Source of the DNA: an uncultured Verrucomicrobiota bacterium | Lineage (GTDB): Bacteria > Verrucomicrobiota > Verrucomicrobiae > Opitutales > Opitutaceae | Length of the DNA stretch: 10,721 nt | Direction: 5' to 3' | NCBI GenBank assembly: GCA_946481225.1 | Contig: CAMLNJ010000058.1 | Span: forward strand, 1 to 10,721 | Part shown: in pieces, positions 1 through 6,656 of the stretch | How the letters are laid out: each line of letters starts with the position of its first letter | Numbering within the stretch: the first letter of the stretch is position 1 | Position numbers and translations under genes: made by a program | Notes under the pieces: generated by a model | The model's input: only the letters and a program-made list of their open reading frames with translations | The model's database searches: none | What the model was told of the DNA's origin: nothing

Positions 1-1
1 T

Positions 2-592
2 TTCTTCGGCGCGGAGTTCGATTCGCTCGCCGACGTCGTTTCCTTCGGCCTCGCGCCGGCCCTGATGGTGTTCTTCCTGATCTTGTCGCCCACTCAGGGT
101 TATCCGGATTTCCGCCAAATCGGGTGGCTCCTCGGCTTCATCTACCTGCTCTGCGCGGCGATCCGCCTCGCGCGTTTCAACGTCATCACGCACCCGCTGC
201 TTCAAAAACCTGGCCGCGCCTCCAACAAGGACTTTGTCGGCCTGCCCGTGCCCGCCGCCGCCGGCACCGTCGCCGCGCTCGTCCTCTTCCTGCTCAACCT
301 CGCAGAACACGAACGGGAGCTCCAGCGTTGGGCCCTCATACTGCCCGTGCTAATGCTTCTCATCGCCGTGCTCATGGTCAGCACCGTGCGTTATCCCAGC
401 GGCAAGCAGATCGACTTCCAAACCAAGACCAAGGTGACGACCCTCATCGTCTACGTCGCGGTCGCCGCCGGCGTCGTCGTCTACAAGCAATACGGCATGC
501 TCGCCGTCTGCCTCGGCTACATCTTCTTCGGCTTGATCCGCCACATCCGTCGCCCGCCGGCCGCCTCTTCGGACTCAAATCCGCCGATGTGA
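2..592 (+). CDS. pssA: CDP-diacylglycerol--serine O-phosphatidyltransferase, 3' part (5' end outside window)
   Basis: This integral membrane enzyme condenses CDP-diacylglycerol with serine to give phosphatidylserine, the precursor of phosphatidylethanolamine. The reading frame is open from base 2 to the TGA at 590-592. The first visible residues, FFGAEFDSLADVVSFGLAPA, hold the end of the CDP-alcohol phosphatidyltransferase signature (G-x3-D-x3-D). The upstream DG-x2-AR half lies outside the window. ARFNV and, 20-odd residues later, GLPVPAAAG are typical of bacterial PssA. Several hydrophobic segments follow, and the protein ends with a short polar tail. The family assignment is secure. PssA rather than phosphatidylglycerophosphate synthase is favoured by the GLPVPAAAG segment. 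No terminator is seen directly after the stop; 366 bp separate it from dnaN. Confidence 0.9.
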   Translation, partial: FFGAEFDSLADVVSFGLAPALMVFFLILSPTQGYPDFRQIGWLLGFIYLLCAAIRLARFNVITHPLLQKPGRASNKDFVGLPVPAAAGTVAALVLFLLNLAEHERELQRWALILPVLMLLIAVLMVSTVRYPSGKQIDFQTKTKVTTLIVYVAVAAGVVVYKQYGMLAVCLGYIFFGLIRHIRRPPAASSDSNPPM

Positions 593-958
593 GCACCCCG
601 AGCAACCCTGCGAACAACTTTGCGAACAAGGCCCAACAACCCGACCACTGCGGGCAACCCGGAGCTTGCCTGCCTCAACCAAGGCTTTGCTCGCAGACCC
701 TGAAACCTCCGTTTCCAGAGGGAAAATCCCGGGTTGTTGGAGTTGTTCGCAGCCCTGAAGGAGAGGTCTGACTTATATATAGAGAGACTGATTAAATCCT
801 CCTTTGGGCAAAACTCGCCCTTGTCCGTGCAAAAGCACTTCGGGCATCCCGAGTTTTTCCCCTTCCCACCGTCCCCGCGCCTTGTTCTCTGTAGGCCAGC
901 CATTTTTCCTCCCGAGCTCTCCACCGGCCAAACCCGCCCAGCCCTTCGACTCAGCCCC
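593..958. other. 366-bp intergenic region upstream of dnaN
   Basis: No credible protein gene is seen here; an open frame running into dnaN from 734 has low-complexity, unconserved-looking content. The first half holds the interrupted inverted repeat at 609-751. Just after it, 772-797 is a conspicuously AT-rich patch (TTATATATAG, then GATTAAAT) in otherwise GC-rich DNA. It could supply the -10 region of a dnaN promoter, but no -35 hexamer at proper spacing was found. No 9-mer close to the DnaA-box consensus was found. There is no Shine-Dalgarno sequence before the dnaN ATG. Confidence 0.5.
609..751. repeat. Interrupted 22-bp inverted repeat enclosing smaller hairpins; possible structured RNA or repeat element
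   Basis: Two consecutive perfect 11-bp complementarities form the outer arms: TGCGAACAACT (609-619) with AGTTGTTCGCA (741-751), and CCAACAACCCG (633-643) with CGGGTTGTTGG (730-740). On the left the two halves are split by 13 nt that contain a second copy of TGCGAACAA (621-629). Inside, further complementary pairs nest without crossing: CTGCG/CGCAG (648-652/692-696), GGCAA/TTGCC (653-657/666-670), GCCT/AGGC (672-675/682-685) and CCCT-GAAAC/GTTTC-AGGG (698-706/711-722). The outer stem is too long to be chance. The inner short stems individually could be. It may be an RNA leader or small RNA, or a palindromic mobile repeat. Confidence 0.6.
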
Positions 959-2083
959 ATGAAATTCAAGATCAACCGCGATCACTTCAGCAACGGACTT
1001 GCCCAGGTGCTCAACGTCGTCGGCTCCAAGGCCACGATGCCCATCCTCAGCAACGTTCTGATCGAGGCCGAAAAGGATGGCGTGACCCTCACGACCACGA
1101 ACCTGGACCTCGGGATTCGCGCCAAGATCAAGGCCGAGGTAAAGGAAACCGGTTCCGTCACCCTGCCGGTCAAACGCCTCGCGGGTATCGTGCGCGAGCT
1201 GCCCCAGCTCGACGTCGCCTTCGACGCCGCGCCGAACCACCAGGTGAAGCTTTCCTCGGGCGGCTCCGTCTTCCGCATCATGGGCATCGGCAAGGAGGAA
1301 TTCCCCCCGCTTCCCGATTTCGGCGACGACAAGACCTTCACCCTCGAACAAGGTGAGCTCCTCGGCATGCTCAAGAGCGTCGCCTACGCCCAATCCACCG
1401 ATGAGACGCGCTACATCCTCAACGGCGTGTATTTCAATTTCCGCGACGCCAAACTCTCGCTCGTCGCCACGGACGGCCGCCGTCTCGCCCTCATCTCGAA
1501 GGAGCTTGAGGTGCCCGCCGAAAAGGCAGGCGCGATCATCCTCCCCGCCAAGACCGTCTCCGAGCTCCTCCGCATGCTCGACAAGGGCGAAAAGCTGAAG
1601 GTCTCGTTCAACGATCGCCGCGCCGCCTTCCAGATCAACGCCGACAATCCCGACAGCGGCCTCGTCGACTCGATCTACCTCTACAGCAAGGTGGTCGAGG
1701 GCAACTACCCCAATTACCAGCAGGTCATTCCCAAGGAGACCCACCAGCGCGTGAAGCTCGAGCGCGAGCTCTTCACCGAGTGCGTGCATCGCGCCGCGCT
1801 CGTCTGCTCCGACAAGAGCAATTCCGTAAAGCTCAAGCTCACCAGCAACCTCCTCGAAATCAGCGCAAGCAGCCCCGACTTCGGCGAGGCGCACGAGAGC
1901 ATGGCCATCGCCTATAGCGGCCCCGATCTCCAAGTCGCCTTCAACCCCCAGTTCATCATCGATCCGCTTCGCGCTCTTACGAAAGACGAAGTGTATTTCG
2001 AGCTAAAGGACGAGGTGAGCCCCGGCGTGCTCAAGACGCTGGAAAACTTCGTCTGCGTCGTGATGCCTGTGCGCATCAGCTAA
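959..2083 (+). CDS. dnaN: DNA polymerase III subunit beta (sliding clamp)
   Basis: The product is the ring-shaped dimeric clamp that tethers the replicative polymerase, and many repair proteins, to DNA. The ATG at 959 gives 374 residues, the usual length for DnaN. The protein then begins [17 protein letters not shown], with the family segment [12 protein letters not shown] at about residues 26-37. The three repeated clamp folds follow, and the protein ends in VVMPVRIS, matching the conserved MPxR(I/L) C-terminus. The frame is open further upstream to 734, but that stretch has no DnaN homology. The gene is not next to dnaA or recF here; it follows pssA. The coding strand is C-rich, unlike the + strand genes further right. 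A hairpin terminator follows 60 bp after the stop. Confidence 0.97.
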   Translation: MKFKINRDHFSNGLAQVLNVVGSKATMPILSNVLIEAEKDGVTLTTTNLDLGIRAKIKAEVKETGSVTLPVKRLAGIVRELPQLDVAFDAAPNHQVKLSSGGSVFRIMGIGKEEFPPLPDFGDDKTFTLEQGELLGMLKSVAYAQSTDETRYILNGVYFNFRDAKLSLVATDGRRLALISKELEVPAEKAGAIILPAKTVSELLRMLDKGEKLKVSFNDRRAAFQINADNPDSGLVDSIYLYSKVVEGNYPNYQQVIPKETHQRVKLERELFTECVHRAALVCSDKSNSVKLKLTSNLLEISASSPDFGEAHESMAIAYSGPDLQVAFNPQFIIDPLRALTKDEVYFELKDEVSPGVLKTLENFVCVVMPVRIS

Positions 2084-2142
2084 GCGTTGCGCACGCGCGA
2101 ATCAGAGCGGTTCGGCAGAACTTAGGCGCACACACGAGTTTT

Positions 2143-2180
2143 CGGGGCGCGGCCATTTTTGGGCCGCGCTTCGTCATTTT
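2143..2180 (+). terminator. Probable intrinsic terminator of dnaN
   Basis: There is a perfect 8-bp stem, GCGCGGCC (2147-2154) with GGCCGCGC (2162-2169), and a 7-nt loop. Two G-U and two further pairs (2143-2146 with 2170-2173) extend it. The sequence after the stem is moderately T-rich (TTCGTCATTTTA). It lies about 60 bp past the dnaN stop in the right orientation. The stem is strong but the T-tract is imperfect. Confidence 0.6.
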
Positions 2181-2224
2181 ACGGCCCATCCGCTTTAAGT
2201 GGAGTTGTCACCAGCTGGTTGCAT

Positions 2225-2279
2225 CGTAGCGCAGACTGGAAGCCTGCGCTGCTTTTCGGCTACGGTTCTATTTGAACCG
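2225..2279. repeat. Double palindromic element (REP-like)
   Basis: AGCGCAG (2228-2234) pairs with CTGCGCT (2244-2250), and outer CGTAGC (2225-2230) can alternatively pair with GCTACG (2259-2264). A second hairpin follows directly: CGGTTC (2263-2268) with GAACCG (2274-2279) around a 5-nt AT-rich loop. The arrangement is that of an extragenic palindromic repeat rather than a terminator, as no T-tract follows. It sits between the dnaN terminator and the next + strand gene and could also fold in that gene's 5' leader. Copy number in the genome is unknown. Confidence 0.45.
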
Positions 2280-2340
2280 CTCCGACATCAGTTTCGCGCG
2301 CGGGGTTAATGCTCGCTTGTCGGGCCAATGAAAACCTCGC

Positions 2341-3255
2341 ATGGTCTCCCGTTTCTCGCTCGTGGACGCCTCCTTTATCACGCCCATCCTGCTCCTCATT
2401 CCCGCGATGTTCGTCTCGCTGGTCTTGATGCGCGTGAACCAGCATATCGCGTCGCCCACGCTGGCGATCATCAATCGCTGGCTGCGCTGGGTCGTCCTGG
2501 CGGGGGGATCCGCCGAGATGACCGTCGGGTTCGGTTGGAGCGAGCGCTCCTTTGCGGCCCTCTTCACCGCCTACTTAATCGGCTGGTTTTTGTTGGAATC
2601 GATCTACCATTGGCTCGCGATTCACGCGATGAGCGTGAGCCCGCTGCCGCTTTTCCCGCGTTTCACGCTCAACAGCGGCGGCGACGAGTGGCCGGTGCAA
2701 CGTCGTTTCATGCGCCTGCGAGAGCAAATTCGCGCCGCAGGCTTCAAGCACGTGCAAGCTCTGCGCGCCGAGGTGGCGAGCGGACTCCATGTGCGCGCCT
2801 CGTTTTATCACAGCGCGGACGGCGCCACGCGCCTGCAGGCGACCTTTCTACCGCAGCCGATGGGCAACGTGACCATGTGTCTTCACCTCGCCACGCAGAC
2901 GGCGGATGGACGGCGCATCGTGACCGACAATCATCACCTGCCTTTCGCCGGCTTTTATCCCGAAAACTGGCTCGTCGAGCGGCATCCCTGGCGCCGGTCT
3001 TTGTCGAGCCTTCTCGCCCTGCATCGCGAGCGCGTGGCGCGAAGCGCGGGAACGCTGGTGCCATGGGCGACCGAACCGCTGGAGGACGTGAATGCGCAAC
3101 AGACCGAGTTGGAGCGTCTCAACACACGGCTCGGATTCCTGCTGCCGAGCCCCGAGCATGAGGAGCATGGGCGCATCAGTTCCGAGGGCCGTTACCGGGT
3201 TTGGAAAGAGATGATTAGCCTGAACTACCTGGGACGACCCTCTCGCTACGAGTAG
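2341..3255 (+). CDS. Membrane protein of unknown function, three predicted helices plus soluble C-terminal domain
   Basis: I do not recognise this 304-residue protein. Hydrophobic segments at about residues 12-30, 45-58 and 70-94 look like two or three transmembrane helices. The remaining two thirds (about 105-304) is polar, with a mixed alpha/beta look (LREQIRAAGFKHVQAL; LQATFLPQPMGNVTMCLHLAT). It contains many Trp, His and Arg residues but no catalytic motif that I know. A stop codon in frame at 2329-2331 makes the ATG at 2341 the first possible start; no Shine-Dalgarno sequence precedes it. GC skew changes within the gene: the 5' half is C-rich, the 3' half is neutral to G-rich. It is transcribed alone and converges on the next gene with a 57-bp gap. 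Confidence 0.75.
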   Translation: MVSRFSLVDASFITPILLLIPAMFVSLVLMRVNQHIASPTLAIINRWLRWVVLAGGSAEMTVGFGWSERSFAALFTAYLIGWFLLESIYHWLAIHAMSVSPLPLFPRFTLNSGGDEWPVQRRFMRLREQIRAAGFKHVQALRAEVASGLHVRASFYHSADGATRLQATFLPQPMGNVTMCLHLATQTADGRRIVTDNHHLPFAGFYPENWLVERHPWRRSLSSLLALHRERVARSAGTLVPWATEPLEDVNAQQTELERLNTRLGFLLPSPEHEEHGRISSEGRYRVWKEMISLNYLGRPSRYE

Positions 3256-3264
3256 CGGCTTCGT

Positions 3265-3286
3265 GGCGTCGGGAAGCGCCGACGCC
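3265..3286. terminator. Hairpin between convergent genes, possible bidirectional terminator
   Basis: GGCGTCGG (3265-3272) pairs perfectly with CCGACGCC (3279-3286) around a 6-nt loop. It lies 9 bp after the + strand stop and 27 bp beyond the minus-strand stop. Neither side has a T-tract, so strong intrinsic termination is uncertain. Its position between convergent genes supports a termination or transcript-end role. Confidence 0.45.
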
Positions 3287-3312
3287 CGGATGAGGGGCCG
3301 TCGGCGACGCGG

Positions 3313-3867
3313 TCAATAACGGCGCGTATAAACGGCGCCGGCGGCGTCGTTGAATTGCAGGTGCCCGTCGACGATGCCCACAAAGGTGAGACCACCCTCG
3401 ATCACTTCGCCGGCGCGCACCACGCGGCCCGCGAGCACGATGCGGGCGGGATCTCCGGGCATGGCGGCGCTGATTGCAAGGTTGGCCACGGCTTGGGCGA
3501 TTTCGGGACGGGGCGCCACGACTTTGACTGAAAGCGGGGGCGCGGCTTTCGCCGGGATGGTTGGTTGGGCGTTTGAAGCGGCGGGGGTCTCCGTCGGCGG
3601 AGCGACCGTGGTGGACGGGGCGGCGTTCGTTTCGCCAGGGGCCAGGGTTCGAATCTGGATCCAGACGACAAAGCCTGTGAGCGGGAGCGTAACGAGAGCG
3701 ACAACCAGCCAGAAACGCAGGCGATTTTTCGCTTGGCGCAGCGCCTCCGTGGTGGCGGTTCCTTGAGTTGTCGGTGCCCCGGGGACTCCTCCGGCGGTCG
3801 CAAACGGGGCGGTGGTATGGCCGGTGCGCTCTTTCGCTTTGGCCAAGGCTTGGGCGATTTGGCTCAT
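3313..3867 (-). CDS. Single-pass membrane protein resembling type II secretion accessory protein GspB/PulB
   Basis: The chosen ATG at 3867 gives 184 residues. The frame is open for 25 more codons upstream, but the sequence from MSQIAQALAKAKERTG fits a GspB-like cytoplasmic N-terminus (compare the MSxILxALKKAxxER pattern of that family). One transmembrane helix follows at about residues 52-70. A Pro/Ala/Thr-rich linker spans about 75-115. A small C-terminal domain follows (about 140-184: RIVLAGRVVRAGEVIEGGL, then a region ending in VYTRRY). That end looks like the periplasmic T2SSB/PulB-type beta domain, in which a GxVxxxGExV turn is followed by a final strand. The function as a secretion or pilus accessory is inferred from layout only. 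No other secretion genes are in the window. There is no Shine-Dalgarno sequence; an AT-rich stretch (3868-3893) lies directly upstream. Confidence 0.7.
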   Translation of the reverse strand: MSQIAQALAKAKERTGHTTAPFATAGGVPGAPTTQGTATTEALRQAKNRLRFWLVVALVTLPLTGFVVWIQIRTLAPGETNAAPSTTVAPPTETPAASNAQPTIPAKAAPPLSVKVVAPRPEIAQAVANLAISAAMPGDPARIVLAGRVVRAGEVIEGGLTFVGIVDGHLQFNDAAGAVYTRRY

Positions 3868-4146
3868 GTTAATGAAAGAATTGTTAATTAACTGGCAAGA
3901 AGCAAGGCCCACCAGAGTAAAAGACCCAGCAAAATAGGACATCGGAGTTCATCCGGTTCTACGCACCGGGCACTACCACCTTCGGCGGTAAGGAACGCTA
4001 AAGCCGCGGCAGCTGCCGCGCCTATGTCGGGCGCGCGCACGCGAAAAGACATCCGGGCCAGGCATCCGGCCGACACGGCCGCGACTACAGGGACTTGTGG
4101 AGACTTGTGTGCCACGGGTGTGTCGCCCGTGGGTTTTGGCGGGCGC
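3868..4146. other. 279-bp gap with two palindromes
   Basis: No gene was found here. Features seen: an AT-rich stretch at 3868-3893 just upstream of the minus-strand gene, which may hold its promoter; a perfect 16-bp palindrome CGCGGCAGCTGCCGCG at 4005-4020; a short direct repeat GACTTGTG (4092-4099 and 4102-4109); and a hairpin CCACGGG/CCCGTGG (4112-4118/4126-4132). The long + strand open frame that starts at 4024 is the antisense of the nuclease-family gene and is rejected. Confidence 0.5.
4112..4132 (-). terminator. Hairpin downstream of the EEP-family gene
   Basis: CCACGGG (4112-4118) pairs with CCCGTGG (4126-4132) around a 7-nt loop, 14 bp past the stop of the minus-strand gene. The flank read on the minus strand has no T-tract. 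The + strand side has GTTTTGG. It may be an extragenic palindromic repeat rather than a true terminator. Confidence 0.35.
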
Positions 4147-5673
4147 TTAGCGCAGCCATTCCTTGCCGTGGACGACGAATTGCCAGTTGCCGCGATATTG
4201 GCCGAGCTCGCCGTAAAAGCGGTTGAGACCATCGCGCCGCGCTCGCTTGCGCATCTCGTCCCGCAGTGTCTTCCGGTGGCTGGAGACGTCGTATTCCCGC
4301 CCGCCGAGCTTCACTTTCACGAAGCCGTGTTCGTTTACGTAGCAGGGGGCCTCGACGAGGAAAACGCGGCCGTTGAACGAACCGTCGCGGATGTCGGCGT
4401 CCTTGGGCAGCGCGGAGAAGTTTATGGCGTTGGCGAGAAGATCGACGGGGGAGGTTTCGACCGGCAGGGCGGAGGCGGGGCCGGCGTCGGTTTGGCTCGG
4501 GCGGACGAGCGCCATCCACTTGTCCTTGTCGTGTGTTTCCACGGTGCGGAAGCGGGCGTGGACGGGGAAGTGGTCCGAGAAGCCGCCGGGGAGCTTGCCG
4601 CGCGACCAGCGGTTGGGCAGGCCGAGGCCGTTGGCGTTGAGTCCGGTGAATTTCAACACGGCGAAGGAGCCATCCTCGTATTGCACGCCGTTCTGGTCAT
4701 AGAGGCCGCGGGAGACGATGAGGTGGATGAGGGTGCCCCATTCGCCCTGGTAAGTGTCGGAACCGCGTTGGTCGGAGGGCAGCTCGAACCAGAGGTTGTA
4801 GAGGTCGCGGTCCTTGCCGCGCAGCGCGAGCTCGTTGCCTTGCGAGCCGAGCACGTCGTTGATCCCGGTCGTGCGCAGCGCTCGGTAGCGCTGCTTCTGG
4901 TTGTAGTGGGAATTGAGGTCGCCGGCGATGACGAGGTCGGCGTGGGGGTCGGTCTTGAAAATCTCGTCGAGGCGGGCGCGCAGGACCTTGGCGTTTTCGC
5001 GGCGGGTCTCCTCGGTCGCGGGATCGCCCGCGCCGGATTTCCAGTGGTTCACCAAGACGGTCAACGGCGAGCCGTCGACCTCCACGACGACTTCGAGAAC
5101 GCCGCGGGCGCCGAGGAGCGGGTGGGTGCGGACCGAGGTGATCGGGAAGCGCGAGAAGAGAACGTTGCGCACGGCGGCGCCGGGGCCGTTTTCGTGTTGG
5201 GCGGGGCGCTCATCCGTGACGGCGACATGGTAGCCGACGAGGCCGGCGTCGGCGCAGGCTTTGAGAAGCCAGGCCTCGGCGGGCAGACCGGCGAGATCGG
5301 GCGGCAGCGGGCTTGCCGAAAGCATCTCCGCGACGGTGCGATCCTTCACCGAGGCCAGCCACGCGTCGTAATCTTTCACGGTCGAGCCCGGCGTTTGATC
5401 GAGTTCGATCTCGTTGAAGGCGATGATCTCGGGGCCGGCGCCTTTGTTGATCTTGGCGAGCACGGCGACGGTGTTGGCGAGTTTCACGCGCAGGTGCTCC
5501 GGGGTCCAGGCGGAGGGCTGATAGTCGTCGTAGACCGCGACGCCGTCGACATCGTGAAGGTTCTCGACGTTGTAGGCGACGACGGAGAAGGACCGGGCAA
5601 ACAGGCCGGTGGCGGCGCCGACGAGCACGAGAAAAACCGCGGTGAGGACGTGGCGAGAGCGGCGAAAAGACAT
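4147..5673 (-). CDS. Secreted endonuclease/exonuclease/phosphatase (EEP) family protein
   Basis: The product is a predicted exported metal-dependent phosphodiesterase; the substrate may be nucleic acid or a phosphoester. The ATG at 5673 gives 508 residues and a signal peptide at about 1-26 (MSFRRSRHVLTAVFLVLVGA). The frame is open further upstream but has no such signal. EEP motifs in order are YNVEN (34-38), NEIE (87-90, metal-binding Glu), NHWKSG (209-214), GDLNSHYN (251-258) and SDHFPV (366-371, catalytic His). The segment WGTLIHLIVS (312-321) aligns with the usual W-x-x-x-D-x-I-L-V-S, but Ile stands where Asp is expected. After about residue 375 there is an extra region. Its last about 70 residues (VNEHGFVKVKLGGREYDVSS, then YRGNWQFVVHGKEWL) resemble an OB-fold. 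The gene is divergent from the ABC ATPase gene. Confidence 0.85.
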   Translation of the reverse strand: MSFRRSRHVLTAVFLVLVGAATGLFARSFSVVAYNVENLHDVDGVAVYDDYQPSAWTPEHLRVKLANTVAVLAKINKGAGPEIIAFNEIELDQTPGSTVKDYDAWLASVKDRTVAEMLSASPLPPDLAGLPAEAWLLKACADAGLVGYHVAVTDERPAQHENGPGAAVRNVLFSRFPITSVRTHPLLGARGVLEVVVEVDGSPLTVLVNHWKSGAGDPATEETRRENAKVLRARLDEIFKTDPHADLVIAGDLNSHYNQKQRYRALRTTGINDVLGSQGNELALRGKDRDLYNLWFELPSDQRGSDTYQGEWGTLIHLIVSRGLYDQNGVQYEDGSFAVLKFTGLNANGLGLPNRWSRGKLPGGFSDHFPVHARFRTVETHDKDKWMALVRPSQTDAGPASALPVETSPVDLLANAINFSALPKDADIRDGSFNGRVFLVEAPCYVNEHGFVKVKLGGREYDVSSHRKTLRDEMRKRARRDGLNRFYGELGQYRGNWQFVVHGKEWLR

Positions 5674-5831
5674 GGGCGGGGAGGTTCGGCGGAGTCTGGC
5701 TTTGGCGGGAGAGACGCCAAGCCGGGCGGGTGGTTGCGCGGTCAAGACGCGGTGAATCAGACGACAAAGGCAAAAATAGTGGCATGGCGCGGGCGTTGAC
5801 GCGCGCGGGAGGCGGGGCAGCTTCGCCGCCC
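5674..5831. promoter_or_regulatory. 158-bp divergent promoter region with a hairpin
   Basis: This gap separates the starts of two divergent genes and must hold promoters for both. No clear -35/-10 pair was recognised on either strand. A stem GGCTTTGGCG (5698-5707) with CGCCAAGCC (5715-5723), with one bulged T, lies 25 bp upstream of the EEP gene's start and could be an operator or leader hairpin. Both reading frames are open across the region, but neither extension looks conserved. Confidence 0.4.
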
Positions 5832-6647
5832 ATGACAAAAACGCGACGGAGCGAGGACTTGCTGCGGGCGGCCGGCCTGCGGGTGGTGCGCGGTGACACG
5901 ATCGTGCTCGATGGCGTCGACTGGTCGGTGCGGCGGGGCGAACACTGGGTGGTCCTCGGCGCCAACGGCTGCGGAAAGACGTCGTTGCTCAAAGTCTTGC
6001 TTGGTTACCTCACGCCATCCGAGGGGGAGCTGCGGGTGCTCGGGCGCGAATACGGCGCCTACGACTGGCGTGAGCTGCGTCGTTATCTCGGGCTGGTGTC
6101 GAGCGCTCTCCATGCTTCGGTGCCCGAGCATGAGCCGGCGCTCGAGACGGTGGTCAGCGGACGCACGGCCCAGCTCGACCTTTGGGAAGATCCGACGCCG
6201 GCCGAGGCGAAGGAGGCGCGAAGGCACCTGCGCCGCGCCGGGGCGGAGCACCTTGCGGAGCGACGCTGGGGCGTGCTTTCGCAGGGCGAGCGTCAGCGCG
6301 TGCTCATCGCCCGCGCGCTGATGGCGTGCCCGCGGCTGCTCATCCTCGACGAGCCCTGCGCGGGGATGGATCCGGTGGCGAGGGAGGCTTTTCTTGCGCG
6401 CATGGAGATGATCGCCCGCGAGCCGCGCGGGCCCGGGCTCGTGCTGGTGACGCACCACGTCGAGGAGATCACGCCGGCGTTTTCGCACGCCTTGCTCCTC
6501 CGCGCCGGAAAGGTCGTGGCGGCGGGGCCGCGGCGGGCTACGATCACCGGGAAACTGCTGGGCGACGCCTTCGGCGCGCGCATCACGCTTCGAACGCGGC
6601 GCGCGCGCCTGGAGTTGAGGGTCGGTGCGCGACCGACCGCGCTGTAG
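5832..6647 (+). CDS. ABC transporter ATP-binding protein, ModF/YlmA-like
   Basis: This is a 271-residue ABC-type ATPase. Walker A is GANGCGKTS (43-51), the signature is LSQGERQR (149-156), Walker B is LLILDEPCAGMDP (169-181), and the switch His is in VTHHVEEI (206-213). At the Q-loop the sequence is LGLVSSAL (87-93) rather than one containing Gln. This VSSAL form is how I remember the YlmA/ModF subgroup, which supports that placement. No permease gene is adjacent, so transporter partners are unknown; a soluble role is also possible. The start at 5832 puts the beta-strand of the nucleotide-binding domain at the N-terminus; an upstream ATG (5784) is possible but adds a non-conserved stretch. 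The C-terminal 25 residues are Arg-rich. The coding strand is G-rich. Confidence 0.88.
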   Translation: MTKTRRSEDLLRAAGLRVVRGDTIVLDGVDWSVRRGEHWVVLGANGCGKTSLLKVLLGYLTPSEGELRVLGREYGAYDWRELRRYLGLVSSALHASVPEHEPALETVVSGRTAQLDLWEDPTPAEAKEARRHLRRAGAEHLAERRWGVLSQGERQRVLIARALMACPRLLILDEPCAGMDPVAREAFLARMEMIAREPRGPGLVLVTHHVEEITPAFSHALLLRAGKVVAAGPRRATITGKLLGDAFGARITLRTRRARLELRVGARPTAL

Positions 6648-6656
6648 TTATTTTGT
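6621..6656 (+). terminator. Weak hairpin-plus-T-rich site overlapping the end of the ABC gene
   Basis: GTCGGT (6621-6626) pairs with ACCGAC (6632-6637) around a 5-nt loop inside the last codons. It is followed by GCGCTG and then TAGTTATTTTG. Because the next gene's stop codon abuts this one, any intrinsic terminator must lie within coding sequence. The distance from stem to T-rich stretch is longer than usual, so this is weak. Confidence 0.25.

Noticed and set aside
593..958. Replication origin directly upstream of dnaN
   Set aside because: No 9-mer close to a DnaA box was found here, and only one short AT-rich patch is present. The skew change is further right.
773..1933. A 386-codon minus-strand open frame over dnaN
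   Set aside because: It is antisense to dnaN, has low-complexity acidic content, and has no recognisable family.
3868..4146. tRNA or small RNA gene in the gap
   Set aside because: No cloverleaf or conserved T-loop pattern was found; only the palindromes described.
4024..5799. A 591-codon + strand open frame
   Set aside because: It is the antisense of the EEP-family gene. Its translation is a repetitive Gly/Val/Ala/Asp-rich string typical of the opposite strand of GC-rich coding DNA, while the minus frame has signal peptide and catalytic motifs.
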